From Chlamydoabsidia padenii (Eukaryota; Mucoromycota; Mucoromycetes; Mucorales; Cunninghamellaceae), in NCBI GenBank assembly GCA_025330725.1, contig JAIWND010000007.1, positions 1 through 64,000 of the forward strand: DNA of 64,000 nucleotides. The letters are read 5' to 3'. Position 1 is the first letter of the stretch. Every line of letters starts with the position of its first letter. This document shows, one piece after another, positions 1 through 11,508 of the stretch. A program made the translations under genes and the position numbers. The notes under the pieces were generated by a model. That model saw nothing but the letters and a program-made list of their open reading frames with translations, made no database searches and was not told the DNA's origin.

Positions 1-419
1 TTATGTATATTCAATTTGCCGCCTGCCCATTGTATCGAATTTATCGATATGTCCAGCGGTATGCATTAAAACGCTGTGGTGTTATAAAGCTGTTAAGTTG
101 AATTTGGCATCGAGTTTTATTGCATACGTTTACTTTTGTCAGATCTACATTTTTCTGCCTAGGAGTTACCATGGTGTTCATTTTATCGAGGATTCGTCAG
201 ATCGTAATGGTGTCCCAAGAAGAACTATATGCCGTCCGGATATAATAAACCATTGATGGTTTTGGGTAATAGTGGAGATATGTTGTGAAGGACGACTGTA
301 TGGATGGTGATGTAGGTGATATTGTTTGGTAAGCAAATCAGCACCAAAAGTAACCATTCGAATAGATACAAGATGAATCGTCAAGGCTGTTGACTTCGTT
401 ATTATTTGGGCCACCGATT
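1..419. other. gene-free left edge
   Basis: No convincing gene is seen. A 78-codon open frame on the minus strand has no recognisable domain and no splice logic. The right part weakly resembles the inverse complement of sequence just beyond 57,090, so it is probably the outer part of the same composite repeat. Confidence 0.4.
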
Positions 420-1065
420 TACCTAAACATATAGGAAGAGAGAAAAAGAGAGGTTTCAGTATCAGAGTCTTGGTGAAGTTGTTAACCCAAAAGAGAAAGG
501 ACCATTTTACAGCATCTCCTCTTTCCCCCCCCCCCTGTTATTTGATTGCTTTACCGTTTCCCCTAGTTTGTCCATCACCAGTACGTATCCCATACACAAA
601 GAGTTAGTATGTATCAATCTAACCTAAACATGAAGAAAGACGAAGAGAGAAGCAAAAGTGTTAGTATCAAAGTCTTGAAGGGTGCAGACAGTATAACATT
701 ACCATCGCCTTTCCCTCCGTTAGAGATTCATCGCCATTAGTAAAACATACCCCAATACCACAGGGTCAGTTGCTTCGTCATCTCTTTCGTTCATCTTCGT
801 CTATCCGTTCCCAACCATCGTGAGTTTCATATTTGTACTAAAGTTGGGTATTCGTTGTCAGTGGTGACAGTTGGTGAATTACGTGCTTGGCAAAAGCTGA
901 GGACTTGCTCGTAATCAGTAGTTTATCAATCCATCGTCAATGATACAGTACAGTCATAATGCCATGTTGAAGGTGAGTAAATAAGAGGAAAAAGAGAAAG
1001 GAGGGAAGAAGAAAAAGAAGATTAAAAAGTGGCGGGACGCCTCTAAAAAACAAAATCTTTAAATT
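420..1065 (+). repeat. composite repeat module A, left copy
   Basis: The reverse complement of this stretch matches 56,455-57,090 over almost its whole length. Shared landmarks are the tract around GACGATGGATTGATAAA, the CTCTTATTTACTCACC tract and the TTTTTTAGAGGCGTC end. Divergence is roughly 10-20% by eye. No coding frame runs through either copy, so it is a dispersed non-coding repeat or a decayed element. Confidence 0.8.
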
Positions 1066-1164
1066 TCAGAAAGTCCCACCTCGGTGAACTTTTTTTTTTG
1101 TCTATCTTTTATTTTTGCTTTCAAACACCGCTTTTTGAACATGAATCTTTCTTCCTCCCGTTTA

Positions 1165-1600
1165 GCAAAGGACAGGTAAAAGTCATCACAAGTCTGGACT
1201 GACCGACACAAGATACTTGGTACAATGACTATTATGTAAACTTTGCTGGAAATAGGCTAAGGAATGCTCATGGTTACTTTTGTCTTGAGGATCACTTGTC
1301 CATTAAGGCAGTAGAGCTCTCCCAAGATTCAAGGCGAGAGTAAGCGGGTTTTGAAGTAAGTTTTATCTTGTGTGTCAATTTTCATTCTGTAACTTTTTTT
1401 TACAAAAGTCAGGGTAAAACAGTCTTGAGGCTATACTGCTTCATACAGTGGACTTGGTACATTGGCCATTATGTAAAGTTTGTTGGAAATAGGCTATAAT
1501 ATCTACATCGTCACTTTAATCATTAGCATCACTTGTCCGTTAAGGCAGTAGAGCCTTTCCAAATCTTAGTAGAGGCAGGCGGGATCTGAAAAAGTACGAA
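1165..1600 (+). repeat. module B, ~239-bp tandem units, left copy
   Basis: Two head-to-tail units are seen, with landmarks such as TTAAGGCAGTAGAGC near 1303 and 1540, about 239 bp apart. The reverse complement matches 55,640-56,235. Each unit has an AAGGCAGTAGAGC box, then about 35 bp later a GCGGGTTTTGAA-like box, a spacing that recalls tRNA A and B boxes. The second unit ends in GGCGGGATCTGAA (1578-1590), nearly the motif found at many promoters here. Confidence 0.8.
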
Positions 1601-1859
1601 AAGGAACCAGACTTCTTTTTTTTTCTTGCAAAGAACATGGCATCCGTGGACAATTGGAGCAAATAGAGCTCTTACCAAAATCCCGTGCGCCTGGCAATTC
1701 CCCAATAGAGATCAAATCATGTTCCGGGCCAAAAGTAAAAAACTATCAGATTGGATTTGATATATATCCTTCCAATACCATTTGGAGACATCCCTGAAGG
1801 GGGATGATTTCACTTTTTTCATGTTTGCCTTTGTGGACCGTTTTCGCAGAGCGGGTTTC

Positions 1860-2015
1860 AAACCCGCGTACCCTATGGTTCCTTGTAAGAGCTCTACCGT
1901 CTCAATGGACAATGGATGCTCATCAATAAATGGGCCATAGGCATTGCTTATTCTATTTACAACAAACTTTACATAGAACACCAAGCGTCAAGTCCCTTGT
2001 ATGGAGCTGTACAGG
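1860..2015 (-). repeat. module B fragment, opposite orientation
   Basis: Sequence from GAGCTCTACCGTCTCAATGG through the ACAAACTTTACAT and TTGTATGGAGCTGTAC segments is homologous to module B but inverted relative to 1165-1600. The left repeat block therefore has an internal inverted arrangement separated by about 260 bp. No gene is seen in the 1601-1859 spacer. Confidence 0.65.
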
Positions 2016-2284
2016 CTTGCAGTCTTTTTTTCTTTTTCTTTTTCTTTTTACCTCCCGTGTCTAAAAAAGGAGAGTATCAGGTCTCACATCGTTATCAACC
2101 GATGCCAATAAACCGAGTGTGTACTTTTATGATGTATTCTCAGTAAAAAGTCAAGCTTTCAGGCACTCATTTCAATTGAACCAAGTTTAAGGTGATATGT
2201 ACCTGTCATTCCTTTTGCATTGACAATGCGAAAGGCTTTTGCCCTCCAACCACCCGCCCAGATGTTTGTAGTTTATAAAATACT

Positions 2285-2703
2285 ATGTCAACAGTTTTGT
2301 TGAATTGTGGTATTGCATCAAGTTGTGGTAAAGGAAAATGTGTCAAAAGAAAGGCTTGCCCGTTAGCGTCGGGATGTGAATGTCTGGCAAGTGTAAAAAG
2401 AGGGGGGCTATGTTTTTTTAATTCTTTTTTTTCTTTCTACTCTTCGCCACTTTCTTCTTCTTCTTGTTATTTATGACACAGATACTTCACAACTACTCCT
2501 CTTGATTCTGACTCTTCTCCAACTTGACATCTCTCTTCTTTTCCTTCTGGATAATTCAATACGACGACCTGCAATTACCATCTACAAACTAATAGTTGCC
2601 ACTTTTCAAGATCAGCGAACATAACACCTGCATCTCGCAACTTTTACAATACGGTGAACGTACTAAAAACACACTGGGTAACAATGGAATGACGAATGCC
2701 TGA
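2285..2703 (+). CDS. possible small Cys-rich protein (metallothionein-like)
   Basis: Exon 1 (2285-2392) encodes 36 residues with six cysteines (C8, C14, C18, C24, C30, C32), dense in Lys, Gly and Ser, as in fungal metallothioneins. A GT donor at 2393 and an AATAG acceptor before 2596 would join it in frame to 35 more codons ending in TGA at 2701-2703. An AATAAA lies at 2706, and a TATAAA-like box sits about 10 bp before the ATG. The second exon has only one cysteine and is not recognisable, so the splice model may be wrong. If exon 1 is real, metal binding is the natural guess. No family match was possible. Confidence 0.35.
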
Positions 2704-3669
2704 TGAATAAAAAACAAAAGGTATGGATGGATGGACGGCGGATCATACTTGATGAATGGAATGCAACAAACATCTCGACTTTTTTTATTTGTTGTGCCTT
2801 AAATATTGCTTACAATTGAAGACCTTTCACCAACAACTTTTTTCTTGTAGCAAATTTCAAGGGTGACTTTGATGGTTGCAACAACAAAACTTGATGGCTC
2901 TTCTTTGGTGGTGTACAAGACAAATCCTGCTAATGTATCGTGATAAAGGTAATCATCAACGGTCAACACTGACGATAATGCATGACGTGACCTTGGGTAC
3001 AATACTCTATGATCAATAAGGCTGACTACACGAATCCAAAGTGCAGCAGTATCGGATTAAGACGTAATGAACACGGGATTATAATCTTGGTGCTATGGAT
3101 GGATTACCTTACAAGACAAGTAGCTGGACAAGATAAAGTGGAATAATGGCCAAATTAATCACTAGGTGTGGATTAGATTAGTATAATTCAAAAGTTTAAT
3201 TGCGTGTGGGTAATAGTGCAATCATCGTAAAAAATAAAATAAAAATAAATAAATAAAAAAAAAAAAGTCATAACCTGGACCTTTCTGGTTTGGTTTCAGT
3301 ATGTGGTTATATAGTAGAGTAGCTTATTTTTAATTAATTAATTAATTAATTGATTAATCAACTAATAAACAATATCTTTGAAGTACTTTGGTTTGGACTT
3401 TTTACCTACTTTGTCATGTTGCTTTATGGTAGTTTAATCGCTGATATCTTGAGTGAACTTTAACATTTCCGCACCCTGCCCCTTTTTTCAGATTCTATCT
3501 TTGTAGGTGCAGATGTTGATGAAACTGTCTATTCATCTAATCAGAGGGGCTTCGTTTTCATTTATTCTATGCGTAAATCCTATCTACTCTTTCTCTATCT
3601 CAATTAACAATATTATAATGTTTTCGATTACTGTATTATATTGACGATCTTATAGAAAGGAAACCACGA

Positions 3670-3699
3670 TTCATGCAAGTAACGGGCGGAATTTGAATT
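3670..3699. promoter_or_regulatory. paired TTCATGCAA + GGCGGAATTTGAA motif
   Basis: ATTCATGCAAG is followed 4 bp later by GGGCGGAATTTGAATT. This is the most compact example of the two motifs that recur together across the window (see findings). Here it lies 550 bp upstream of the GCD2 start. Confidence 0.45.
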
Positions 3700-4133
3700 A
3701 CAAATGGTGCCCCCCTTTTTTTGGAAGACAACAGACATGGTTCAAAAAAGAAGTTTTATTTTAACACTGTTTCATTATCGAGTTCGTTTAAACAAATCAA
3801 AGACTAATCTAGTTTACTAAAATCAATAAAGACAGTTTCTTGGCTGGATGTCACCAAGTGTAAGGTCACTACCGAAACACGGAGCGCCCAACATTTAAAG
3901 ATTCAGTATTGACGAAGAAGATGTGTTTGGATACCATCAATCAAATGTCTGTCACCAAGAAGTAAACACAAAAGAATACGAGTGCTTAGTAATAGGCTGT
4001 TGAATGGTGGACGGATAGATGTGAAGAGTATGTTTATAAGGTTAGGTTAGTTTTTCACTATATTAAGGTTGTTAGATGGTGATGAAGGTGGAAGAAGGAG
4101 GTCGAGTTTTCCAAAATTTACTCGGGTGGAAAA

Positions 4134-4152
4134 GCGGCGGAGTTTTTTAAAC
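4134..4152. promoter_or_regulatory. GGCGG..TTTTAAA motif upstream of GCD2
   Basis: A degenerate copy (GCGGCGGAGTTTTTTAAAC) of the recurrent spacer motif, about 100 bp before the proposed start codon at 4250. Confidence 0.35.
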
Positions 4153-4249
4153 AAAAGTAGGTCAACTTTTTTTTTTTTTTTTTTCTTGTCCTTTCACTTT
4201 CTTCTTCTTACTTTAATCCATTCTACTCAGTTTGATTGATTAGACAGCA

Positions 4250-6180
4250 ATGTTATCGGTAAATAACTAATAAAAGAAAAAAAACCCCATAACACTATCT
4301 ATTTTAACTGTACTAATTAATATATTGTGTTTGTTAAAACGTTTTCTCTCACCTGACTTTATCTTGGCAGCATCATTCACCCTCGATCATCTCGGCCACC
4401 TCTTCTATCGACACTACCAGCAACAACAGTAACAATGTGACACCATTAAAGAAAAGTCAAAAGAATATGACGAAGGCAGAACGACGTGCTCTTCAAGAAC
4501 AACAACGTTTGGAAAAGGAGAAACGTGTTGCAGCAGGTCTACCTAAAAACGCAAAAAAGGCCGCTGAACTTTTGGAAAAGCAACCATCTTTGTCATCATC
4601 TAATGGTGGTAAACCATCAACACCCCAAGCTACCTTTGTTGGTGACCTTCCTCTCAAGAAAAAGAACACTACCGGCTCATCTTTGCAAAAGAATCAAGTC
4701 CCTTGGCTCCTCCATTTAGATGCTTCCAAGCGCCCTGATACTGCTGGATCTTATAAGGAACTACACCCTGCTGTCAAGACTCTGGCGTTGTGCTTCTCTG
4801 AATACAAAATAGTGGGCTCAAATGCTAGGTGTGTGGCAATGTTACAAACCTTTTCAAAGGTAAAGTATATAAGAAAAAAAGGAATATTTACTCATAACAA
4901 TCCTTCTGTTTTTCCTTTCTTTCCAAGTAGGTCATTGAAGAACATCGCCCACCTCCTGACGCCACCTTCTCAAGACATATTCAAAAACATTTGGACCCAC
5001 ATATTGCTTATCTTTTGGCAACCAGGCCCATGTCTCTCAGTATGCGCGAATGTATTCGATGGCTCAAGAAAGAAATGTCGGATATTGTCGAAGAAGATCC
5101 CCCTTTGGTTGACGATGATGCTCAACACCGACTGATGGAACGAATCAAACACTTTATTCGCGATCGTATTACTATGGCCGATCAACTCATTGTACAAAAT
5201 GGATTGCAAAAGATTAACGATGGGGATGTTATTCTCACCTTTGGTAAATCTTCTGTGGTGGAAAGTCTATTGTTGGCAACCAAGAAAAGGGGCATTGATG
5301 TCAAGGTGATTGTGGTGGATAGCCGACCTCTTTTTGAAGGTAATCAATACTAAATGGGAAGGTATATGAATCTAATGGAAATTGTATAGGGAAACATATG
5401 TTACGACGACTGGTGGCTGCTGGAATCGATTGCTCTTATCATTTGCTATCAAGTATTTATGTTGCCTTATCATCTGTCACAAAAGTCATCATGGGGGCCC
5501 ATGCCTTACTAAACAATGGTGCTGTTTATTCTCGTGTTGGGACCGCTTTGGTTGCAATGGCTGCTAGTGACAAACAGGTAATGATCAAAACAAGAAAGGC
5601 AGAGGAGGGATATTGGACCATGCACGGATTTGCTTACTTGTCTTTTTTTTTTTTTATATAGATCCCGGTAATGATTTGTTGTGAAACATACAAATTTGTC
5701 AATCGCACTCAAGTGGACTCCTTTGTCATGAATGAAATCGGTAATAACATCAACAAAACAAGTAATTTTGTTTTGACTGACCCATGCTCCTACTTGTAAT
5801 CTAGGTAACCCTGATGATCTAGTGAAGACCAAGAACCATCCTAATTCTTCTTCCTCAGCATTGGAAAACTGGCGGGAACAACCTAATCTCAGGGTATTGA
5901 ACGTGCTGTACGATGTCACACCCTCTAAATATATTAAGCTGGTTATTACTGAAGTGGGTCTTATACCCTGTACTTCTGCCCCTGTGGTAAGTTGTAATCT
6001 ACATGCTACCCTTATTGATGGCTAACTCACTCTTTTTATTACTTGAAATTAGATCTGGCGTGAATACAAGTAAGTAGAAACGAAGGATATTGACATGTAC
6101 GGAATTGAAGAATAAAGAGAATACTGACTCTTATTGTTTTTTGAAATCATAGTGAAGAATTTGGTAAACGGCACAAATAG
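4250..6180 (+). CDS. GCD2: translation initiation factor eIF2B subunit delta
   Basis: Regulatory subunit of eIF2B, the guanine-nucleotide exchange factor for eIF2 in the cytosol. Eight exons are proposed. The first is only three codons (4250-4258), joined across an intron with acceptor at 4370 to a long exon in frame. The others start near 4931, 5390, 5662, 5805, 6053 and 6153. The basic N-terminal helix (MTKAERRALQEQQR) and the segment VSGSNARC-like (IVGSNARCVAMLQ) fit delta. The Rossmann-like C-terminal half has ILTFGKSSVVESLL, VDSRPLFEGKHML and the delta-type ending YDVTPSKYIKLVITEVGLIP. The end of the C-terminus (EYNEEFGKRHK) follows a split AAT codon. All junctions are GT-AG and keep frame. 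The alpha and beta subunits are less likely because of the long charged N-terminus and the ITEVGLIP ending. Confidence 0.95.
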
Positions 6181-6573
6181 AATAGGTGAACAGCTTTAAC
6201 AATATATCCCCTTTCCCTTCCACTGGTTATAGAAGTACATATTTTATAAAGGGCAATACCACTCGGGTGTCATTATTTTAACATAAATGTTGTTGTTTAA
6301 TTAATAAATAAATGAAATACTGTATTATGTATATTGACTTTATAAAAAGTGTTTGTTGTCTCTTAACCCAAGTTTGATCTGCGTACTACATCAGTCAGAA
6401 CCGAAATGTCGGGGTGTAAAAACACACTTTATCCAACCGGCTCCTTTCTTCATTGGAAAAAATACAATCATACGACATGTTTGCTTAGAGAGGAGTCTTT
6501 TCGATCTCTCTTTTTTTGTTTTTACTATTATGTTCTTCTATTGTTTCCAATTGTATAGGTGCGAAAAAGAAAT

Positions 6574-6915
6574 ATGAGCACCAAACCTGCAAACGAGCAG
6601 CATGATCCCGAGACGATCACTTTAGGAGAAAAGATTAATACACCTTTGGATCAGCCATTTTTATTTAGTAGTAGTAAAAAGTGGTTTATTCTGATGATGG
6701 TATCATCACAAGGTTTCCTCGGCCCTTTGAGTAGCTCGATTTATGCAAGTATTTCTCGATATTCAAATCCCGCCAATAGGCAATTCGCTAATCTCTGTTT
6801 TTTTTTCTTTGTAGGTACCTGCAATAGCTCAAGTTCGCGAGACTTTCCGCACATCAGAGACAACAATAAACACAACTATATCACTCTATGTTTTTTTTCA
6901 GGGAATAGGGGTAAG

Positions 6916-6947
<32 letters not shown>

Positions 6948-8243
6948 GAAAGAGAGCTGACTTTCGTTTCCTTTTTATATATAGCCACTAGGGTGGGCAT
7001 CTGTATCCGAAAGGTATGGCAAGAGAATAGTATATATTGCCTCGTCATTTCTTTATGTTCTTTCTACAGTTGGATGTGCTCTTTCACCTTCAGTGGGTTT
7101 TTTTATCTTTGCTCGTATTTGCCAATCCATTGGATCAAGTGCATCGCAAGCGGTCGGAGCGGGGTATGAAAATAAATTGAAAAAAGTGCATGAATCTCTT
7201 CTAACCTTATTATCATGGACACAGTACAATCACTGATCTTTTCACAATGGATAAGAGGGGCAATGCTATGGGGTTTTTCTTTATGGGTACTTTATTAGGT
7301 CCTGTGGTGGGTCCAGTCATTGGTGGTTATATGAATCAATGTAAGTATATTCTTTTTTTTTTTTTTTTGGCATAGCTTATTAACTCTTTACTCGCTCACA
7401 AGATCTTCAATGGAGATACATGTTTTGGTTACTGGCAGCTATTGGCGGTTTGATATTTATAATGGTTAGTTGTTTCTTACCCGAAACAAAATCAGTCCAT
7501 GATCATCAACCACCTTTACAAATTATAGCAAGACCTTTCAAATATCTTGCTAATCCATTGGTTCTTTGCGTATCGATGCCATTGGTTTTGGCTTATGGAT
7601 GTATGTACTTTGTGATTGCCAGTCTACCTCGTCAAGTGTCGGCTCAATATGATCTGACAAGTTCGGCCATCGGATTGGCGTATTTACCTAATGGGATTGG
7701 GAATGCTTTGGGTGCCCTTGTTTCAGGTGCAGCGAGTGATTGGGTTTTGAAACGCCGACCTAACAAGCATCCAACTCAACGACTCCCTATGATTTGGATC
7801 GGAATCGTCTCCTTGATTATTGGTGAACTTATTTATGGATGGGGCATTCAATATAAAGTCTCTATTGTACTTGTAATGATTGGATTGTTTTTATGTAAGA
7901 AGAAGAAGAAGAAAGAGGTGAGGGTAAAAAAGAAAAACGTCAGCTGATAAGATTTATGCAAGTGGGTCTTGGTGTAGGGTTTATTCAATCACCGACAAAT
8001 ACTTTCCTTGTGGATATCCATGATTCCTCTTCTGCCTCTTCTGTCATCAGTGCCTCTAATTTGATGCGTTGTACTTTTGCTGGTTTGACCCCCATGCTGG
8101 CTCCTACCATGATAATTGCCATAGGTAATGGCTGGTCCATGACAGTACTGGCAATCATCATTTCCTTGAGTGGTTTATGTGTACTGGGTGCATATCGATT
8201 ACAGCCCAAACTATATCATAATAATACTAGCTTGACGGAATAA
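6574..8243 (+). CDS. MFS drug:H+ antiporter, DHA1 type
   Basis: Twelve-helix major facilitator of the DHA1 (Aqr1/Qdr-like) group, expected to export small molecules or amino acids at the plasma membrane by proton antiport. Six exons give about 444 residues, normal for the family. Visible motifs are SSSIY-VPAIAQV in helix 1, motif A-like PLGWASVSERYGKR after helix 2, RICQSIGSSASQAVGAG in helix 4 and the antiporter motif GPVVGPVIGGYM in helix 5. The second half shows YLPNGIGNALGALVSG and GVGFIQSPTNTFLVDIH. Intron 1 (6745-6814) begins with GC (T|GCAAGT), because only that donor joins SSSIY to VPAIAQV in frame. The start at 6574 follows a likely 5' UTR intron ending at 6558. It lies 170 bp upstream of glutamate decarboxylase on the same strand. 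Substrate unknown. Confidence 0.93.
6745..6814 (+). other. GC-AG intron in the MFS gene
   Basis: The donor is GCAAGT (the usual GC-AG consensus) and the acceptor TTTGTAG. A GT donor two bases downstream would shift the frame and destroy the IYVPAIAQV helix. Confidence 0.75.
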
Positions 8244-8413
8244 TTGATATCAAACATAATTGGTGAAACAGAAACAAAAACTAAAAGTAAAACTACCCGA
8301 GTGTAATTTCCTGCTATAACTTGCTTTCTTTCTCTCTTTTCTTTTCTTTTCATTTTTTCATTTTTTCATTTTTTTCTTTCGATCAAAAACATTTACCAGA
8401 ACAATTAACAGTA

Positions 8414-10835
8414 ATGGGTTTTCTTAATTTACAAGTGAAGAAAGGTAAAAAGGGAAATAGTAATTGGCATGAAGCGGGGATTGAATTTTGACTGGATGGT
8501 TATGACATTCCCTTTTTCCAGAGGAGCAAACGCCAGAACGAGATGAAGCTCGTACTATGGATGACTCTGACAAGTTTGAATATTCTCGAGCCATACCAAT
8601 CTATGGGAGTAGATGGAGTGCACATCAACTTGCAAAATATGAAATGCCAGAGGTAAATAGAAAAATACAATATTTGGTTCATAATGCTCACCTATTTTTC
8701 CCCCAATCGTAGTTTGAAATGCCGTCAGGTCAGTTAGATATGAAGAAGAAATTTTTCGCTCTTTCTTCTCACTTTCTTTCTTCTTTTATTACATTGATGC
8801 AAATAATGATATATAATAGATGTTTGCTATCGTATGATCAAGGATGAACTCGCTGTAAGTATCAAACACAACTCTTTTATAAAATGGATGACTCACAACA
8901 AACTTTTTTTTTTTTCTGACAATTGTTTCACACCAGCTTGACGGTAATCCTGCTCTGAATCTGGCAAGTTTTGTAACCACGTACATGGATAAAGAAGCCA
9001 ATGATCTGATGGCGGAAACCTTACCAGTTAACATTATTGACATTGCCATGTATCCACAATCTGCTGCTCTCGAAGTAAGTATCTCATTATTGTATTATTA
9101 AAAGTACTAATCACACGCTACTGCTACTTTTCTATCTTTTTTCTTGGGGGGGGGGTCATCTTCTTAGGGACGTTGTATAAATATGTTGACTCGACTATTC
9201 CATGCCCCGAATACTGGTGATAACAGTGCTGTGGGAACTTCCACGGTGGGATCTAGTGAAGCCATCATGTTGGCGGTCTTGGCAATGAAACGTAAATGGC
9301 AAGAAGCACGTCGTGCCAAAGGTCTCCCCATTGACAATCCAAATTTGGTGATTGGGTCTAACTGTCAAGTATGTTGGAAAAAGGCGACATTGTACATGGA
9401 AATCGAAGCTCGTGAAATCAATGTCAGTGAAGGGTGCTATACTATGGATCCTATCAAGGCGATGGAACAAGTCGATGAAAACACTATTGGGGTGGCTGCT
9501 ATTATGGGCTCAACTGTAAATACATGTGATTGGATTGGAGAATGTAGACAGATTAACACAATCTATTTTTTTGTTTTAATCTTGTTAGTATACTGGCCAC
9601 TATGATGATGTCAAGGCACTCAACAGGGAATTGGAAAAAACATGCAAGGAAAAGAAACTGGATGTTGGTATTCACGTTGATGGTGCTAGGTAAGCAAACA
9701 AACCTAACCAAACCTAGCCAAGCCAAAAAGTAAAAATGTGGAATCTGAAACTAACTGAATCTTGGAGAATAGTGGTGGATTCGTGGCGCCCTTCATGAAC
9801 CCGGACCTTGAATGGTATGTAATCATATTCCCCTCGATGATATAATGAAAATGAAAAAAAACTCATTACTTCTTTACTTTTTAGGGATTTCCGATTATCT
9901 CGGGTTGTATCAATCAATGTATCTGGCCACAAATACGTTAGTATAAAAAAGAATGGGGAGAGGGAGGGGGGAATCCTAATAGTGGTGAATAAAACTGACA
10001 ATGTTATTTTATCCAACACTTGTAAACTATTAGGGCATGGTGTATCCTGGTATCGGTTGGTGTGTGTGGAGAAACAAAGATTACTTACCCAGAAGCCTTG
10101 TCTTTTATGTCAACTATTTGGGAAGCGACCAGGCGACTTTTACAATGAACTTTAGTAAAACTGCTGCACCAGTGGTGGCTCAATACTATGTCTTTTTACG
10201 ATTGGGGCAGGCTGGTTATCGACGTATTCTCAACAATTTAGTCTATATTGCTGATTATCTCAGTGAAAAACTTTTGGAAACTGGTCGTTTTGTCCTACTC
10301 AGTGAAAGTCAAGGTCGTGGCTTACCTTTGGTGGCATTCCGTTTGAAAGAACGTAAACAATTATATGATGAAGTAAGTTGGATTTCTACAAAATATACAT
10401 GGATGGGCGATTACTCACTTTTTTTATATCTATGTAGTACGATATTGCTGCCAAATTACGGGAACGTGGTTGGATCTTGCCTGCTTACACTATGGCTCCA
10501 GGTTTGGAAAAAATGAAAATGCTTCGTGTGGTGGTACGTGAAGATATGTCTCAAGATCGTGTACAAATCCTTATTCGTGATGTGGAGGCTACCTTGGCTG
10601 CTTTGGATGAGTATGATGAAAAGATGCTCGTCAAAATCCGGTAAGATAAATATCACTCAATCATGGGCACTAGACTATACTAAACACACTTTTCTTTTTA
10701 TACATGTATATTTATAGCAAACATCGTAACAAGTACTCTCACAGAGCTCATAGTGGTCATAAATCTAGTGGAACCCCTGAAAAGATGAAGCATGACCGAA
10801 AAGCTATTGGAGGTGCGAGAGGACCAGTGTGCTGA
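8414..10835 (+). CDS. GAD1: glutamate decarboxylase
   Basis: PLP-dependent enzyme converting glutamate to GABA and CO2, first step of the GABA shunt and part of acid or oxidative stress tolerance. About twelve exons, including a 16-nt one (8713-8728), encode roughly 515 residues. Seen in order: [17 protein letters not shown] near residue 40, [69 protein letters not shown], and the PLP-lysine segment [18 protein letters not shown]. The C-terminus is Lys/His/Arg-rich ([12 protein letters not shown]...), where calmodulin-binding tails occur in some eukaryotic GADs, but binding here is only a guess. The start is the ATG before a 31-nt first exon. Members of this group are normally cytosolic. Confidence 0.95.
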
Positions 10836-11508
10836 TCGAATCGATGTATCTCTTACTTTAGTCCATTACACTTAGTACAGATTATGATTTTTTATGGTAT
10901 ACTATGATATATTGTTTATAATAAAGTCCCACTTGTATACTTTGTCTTTCCGCCTCTTTATCTGTCTTCATGTGTATTTTTGGTCGGATCCAATAATGTC
11001 GAGCATCCACTATTTTTTAATACTCGAACTCCGACATTTATGCAAACCTACTGGTTGGCTCTTTTTGACCCGCTGTCTTTGAGGCTTCTTGGTATGTGAC
11101 CAAGTAATCCAAAAAGATGTCCTATTAAAGTACTATGCCTACCTTTATTCTTTGAAAAAGAGAACCCAAAACAGACTCGACGAATATAATTCAAGTAAAG
11201 CAGGGGTGATAAGGCAGTAGTCAAGGGCAACCAAGATCGACCCGAGATTCAAATCCCGATTGAACCTGAATCGATCACCAGCCCTGTAAATTAGGTAGCT
11301 TCCGCATGATATCATTCTTCCCAGGTTTCACAATTTCCATTGGTGGCCATCTTCTTTGTGTAACTTGATTGATACAAGACCCCTCCACAATGTCAGATAA
11401 ACAGAATTAGATGACAGTAAAAAGATAAATTATTTTTATTGATGTGATAAAGGTAAGATATATATGATATACTATAACTAGAGAAAGAAAAACTAGAATA
11501 AGCATCCC
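10836..11508. repeat. intergenic spacer with possible degenerate module B copy
   Basis: No gene is seen. The stretch 11,190-11,265 has an AAGGCAGTAGTCAAGG box followed about 30 bp later by GAGATTCAAATCCCGA, the same order and spacing as the boxes of the 239-bp repeat unit, and similar to tRNA A/B boxes. The rest is too diverged to align by eye. Confidence 0.35.

Larger units (their letters stand above)
2704..4249. other. intergenic spacer, no gene seen
   Basis: The spacer is AT-rich with an (AAT/A)n stretch near 3230-3270, a (TTAA)n tract near 3330-3350 and a T-run near 4167-4183. It holds the paired motifs TTCATGCAA and GGGCGGAATTTGAA at 3670-3699. The 67-codon minus-strand frame at 2799-3002 has no family features and is ignored. 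Confidence 0.6.

Noticed and set aside
178..414. 78-codon minus-strand frame at the left edge
   Set aside because: No domain, no splice or promoter context, and it lies in the repeat-like edge.
1712..1984. 90-codon minus-strand frame
   Set aside because: It runs through the inverted module B fragment, so it is a repeat sequence read by chance.
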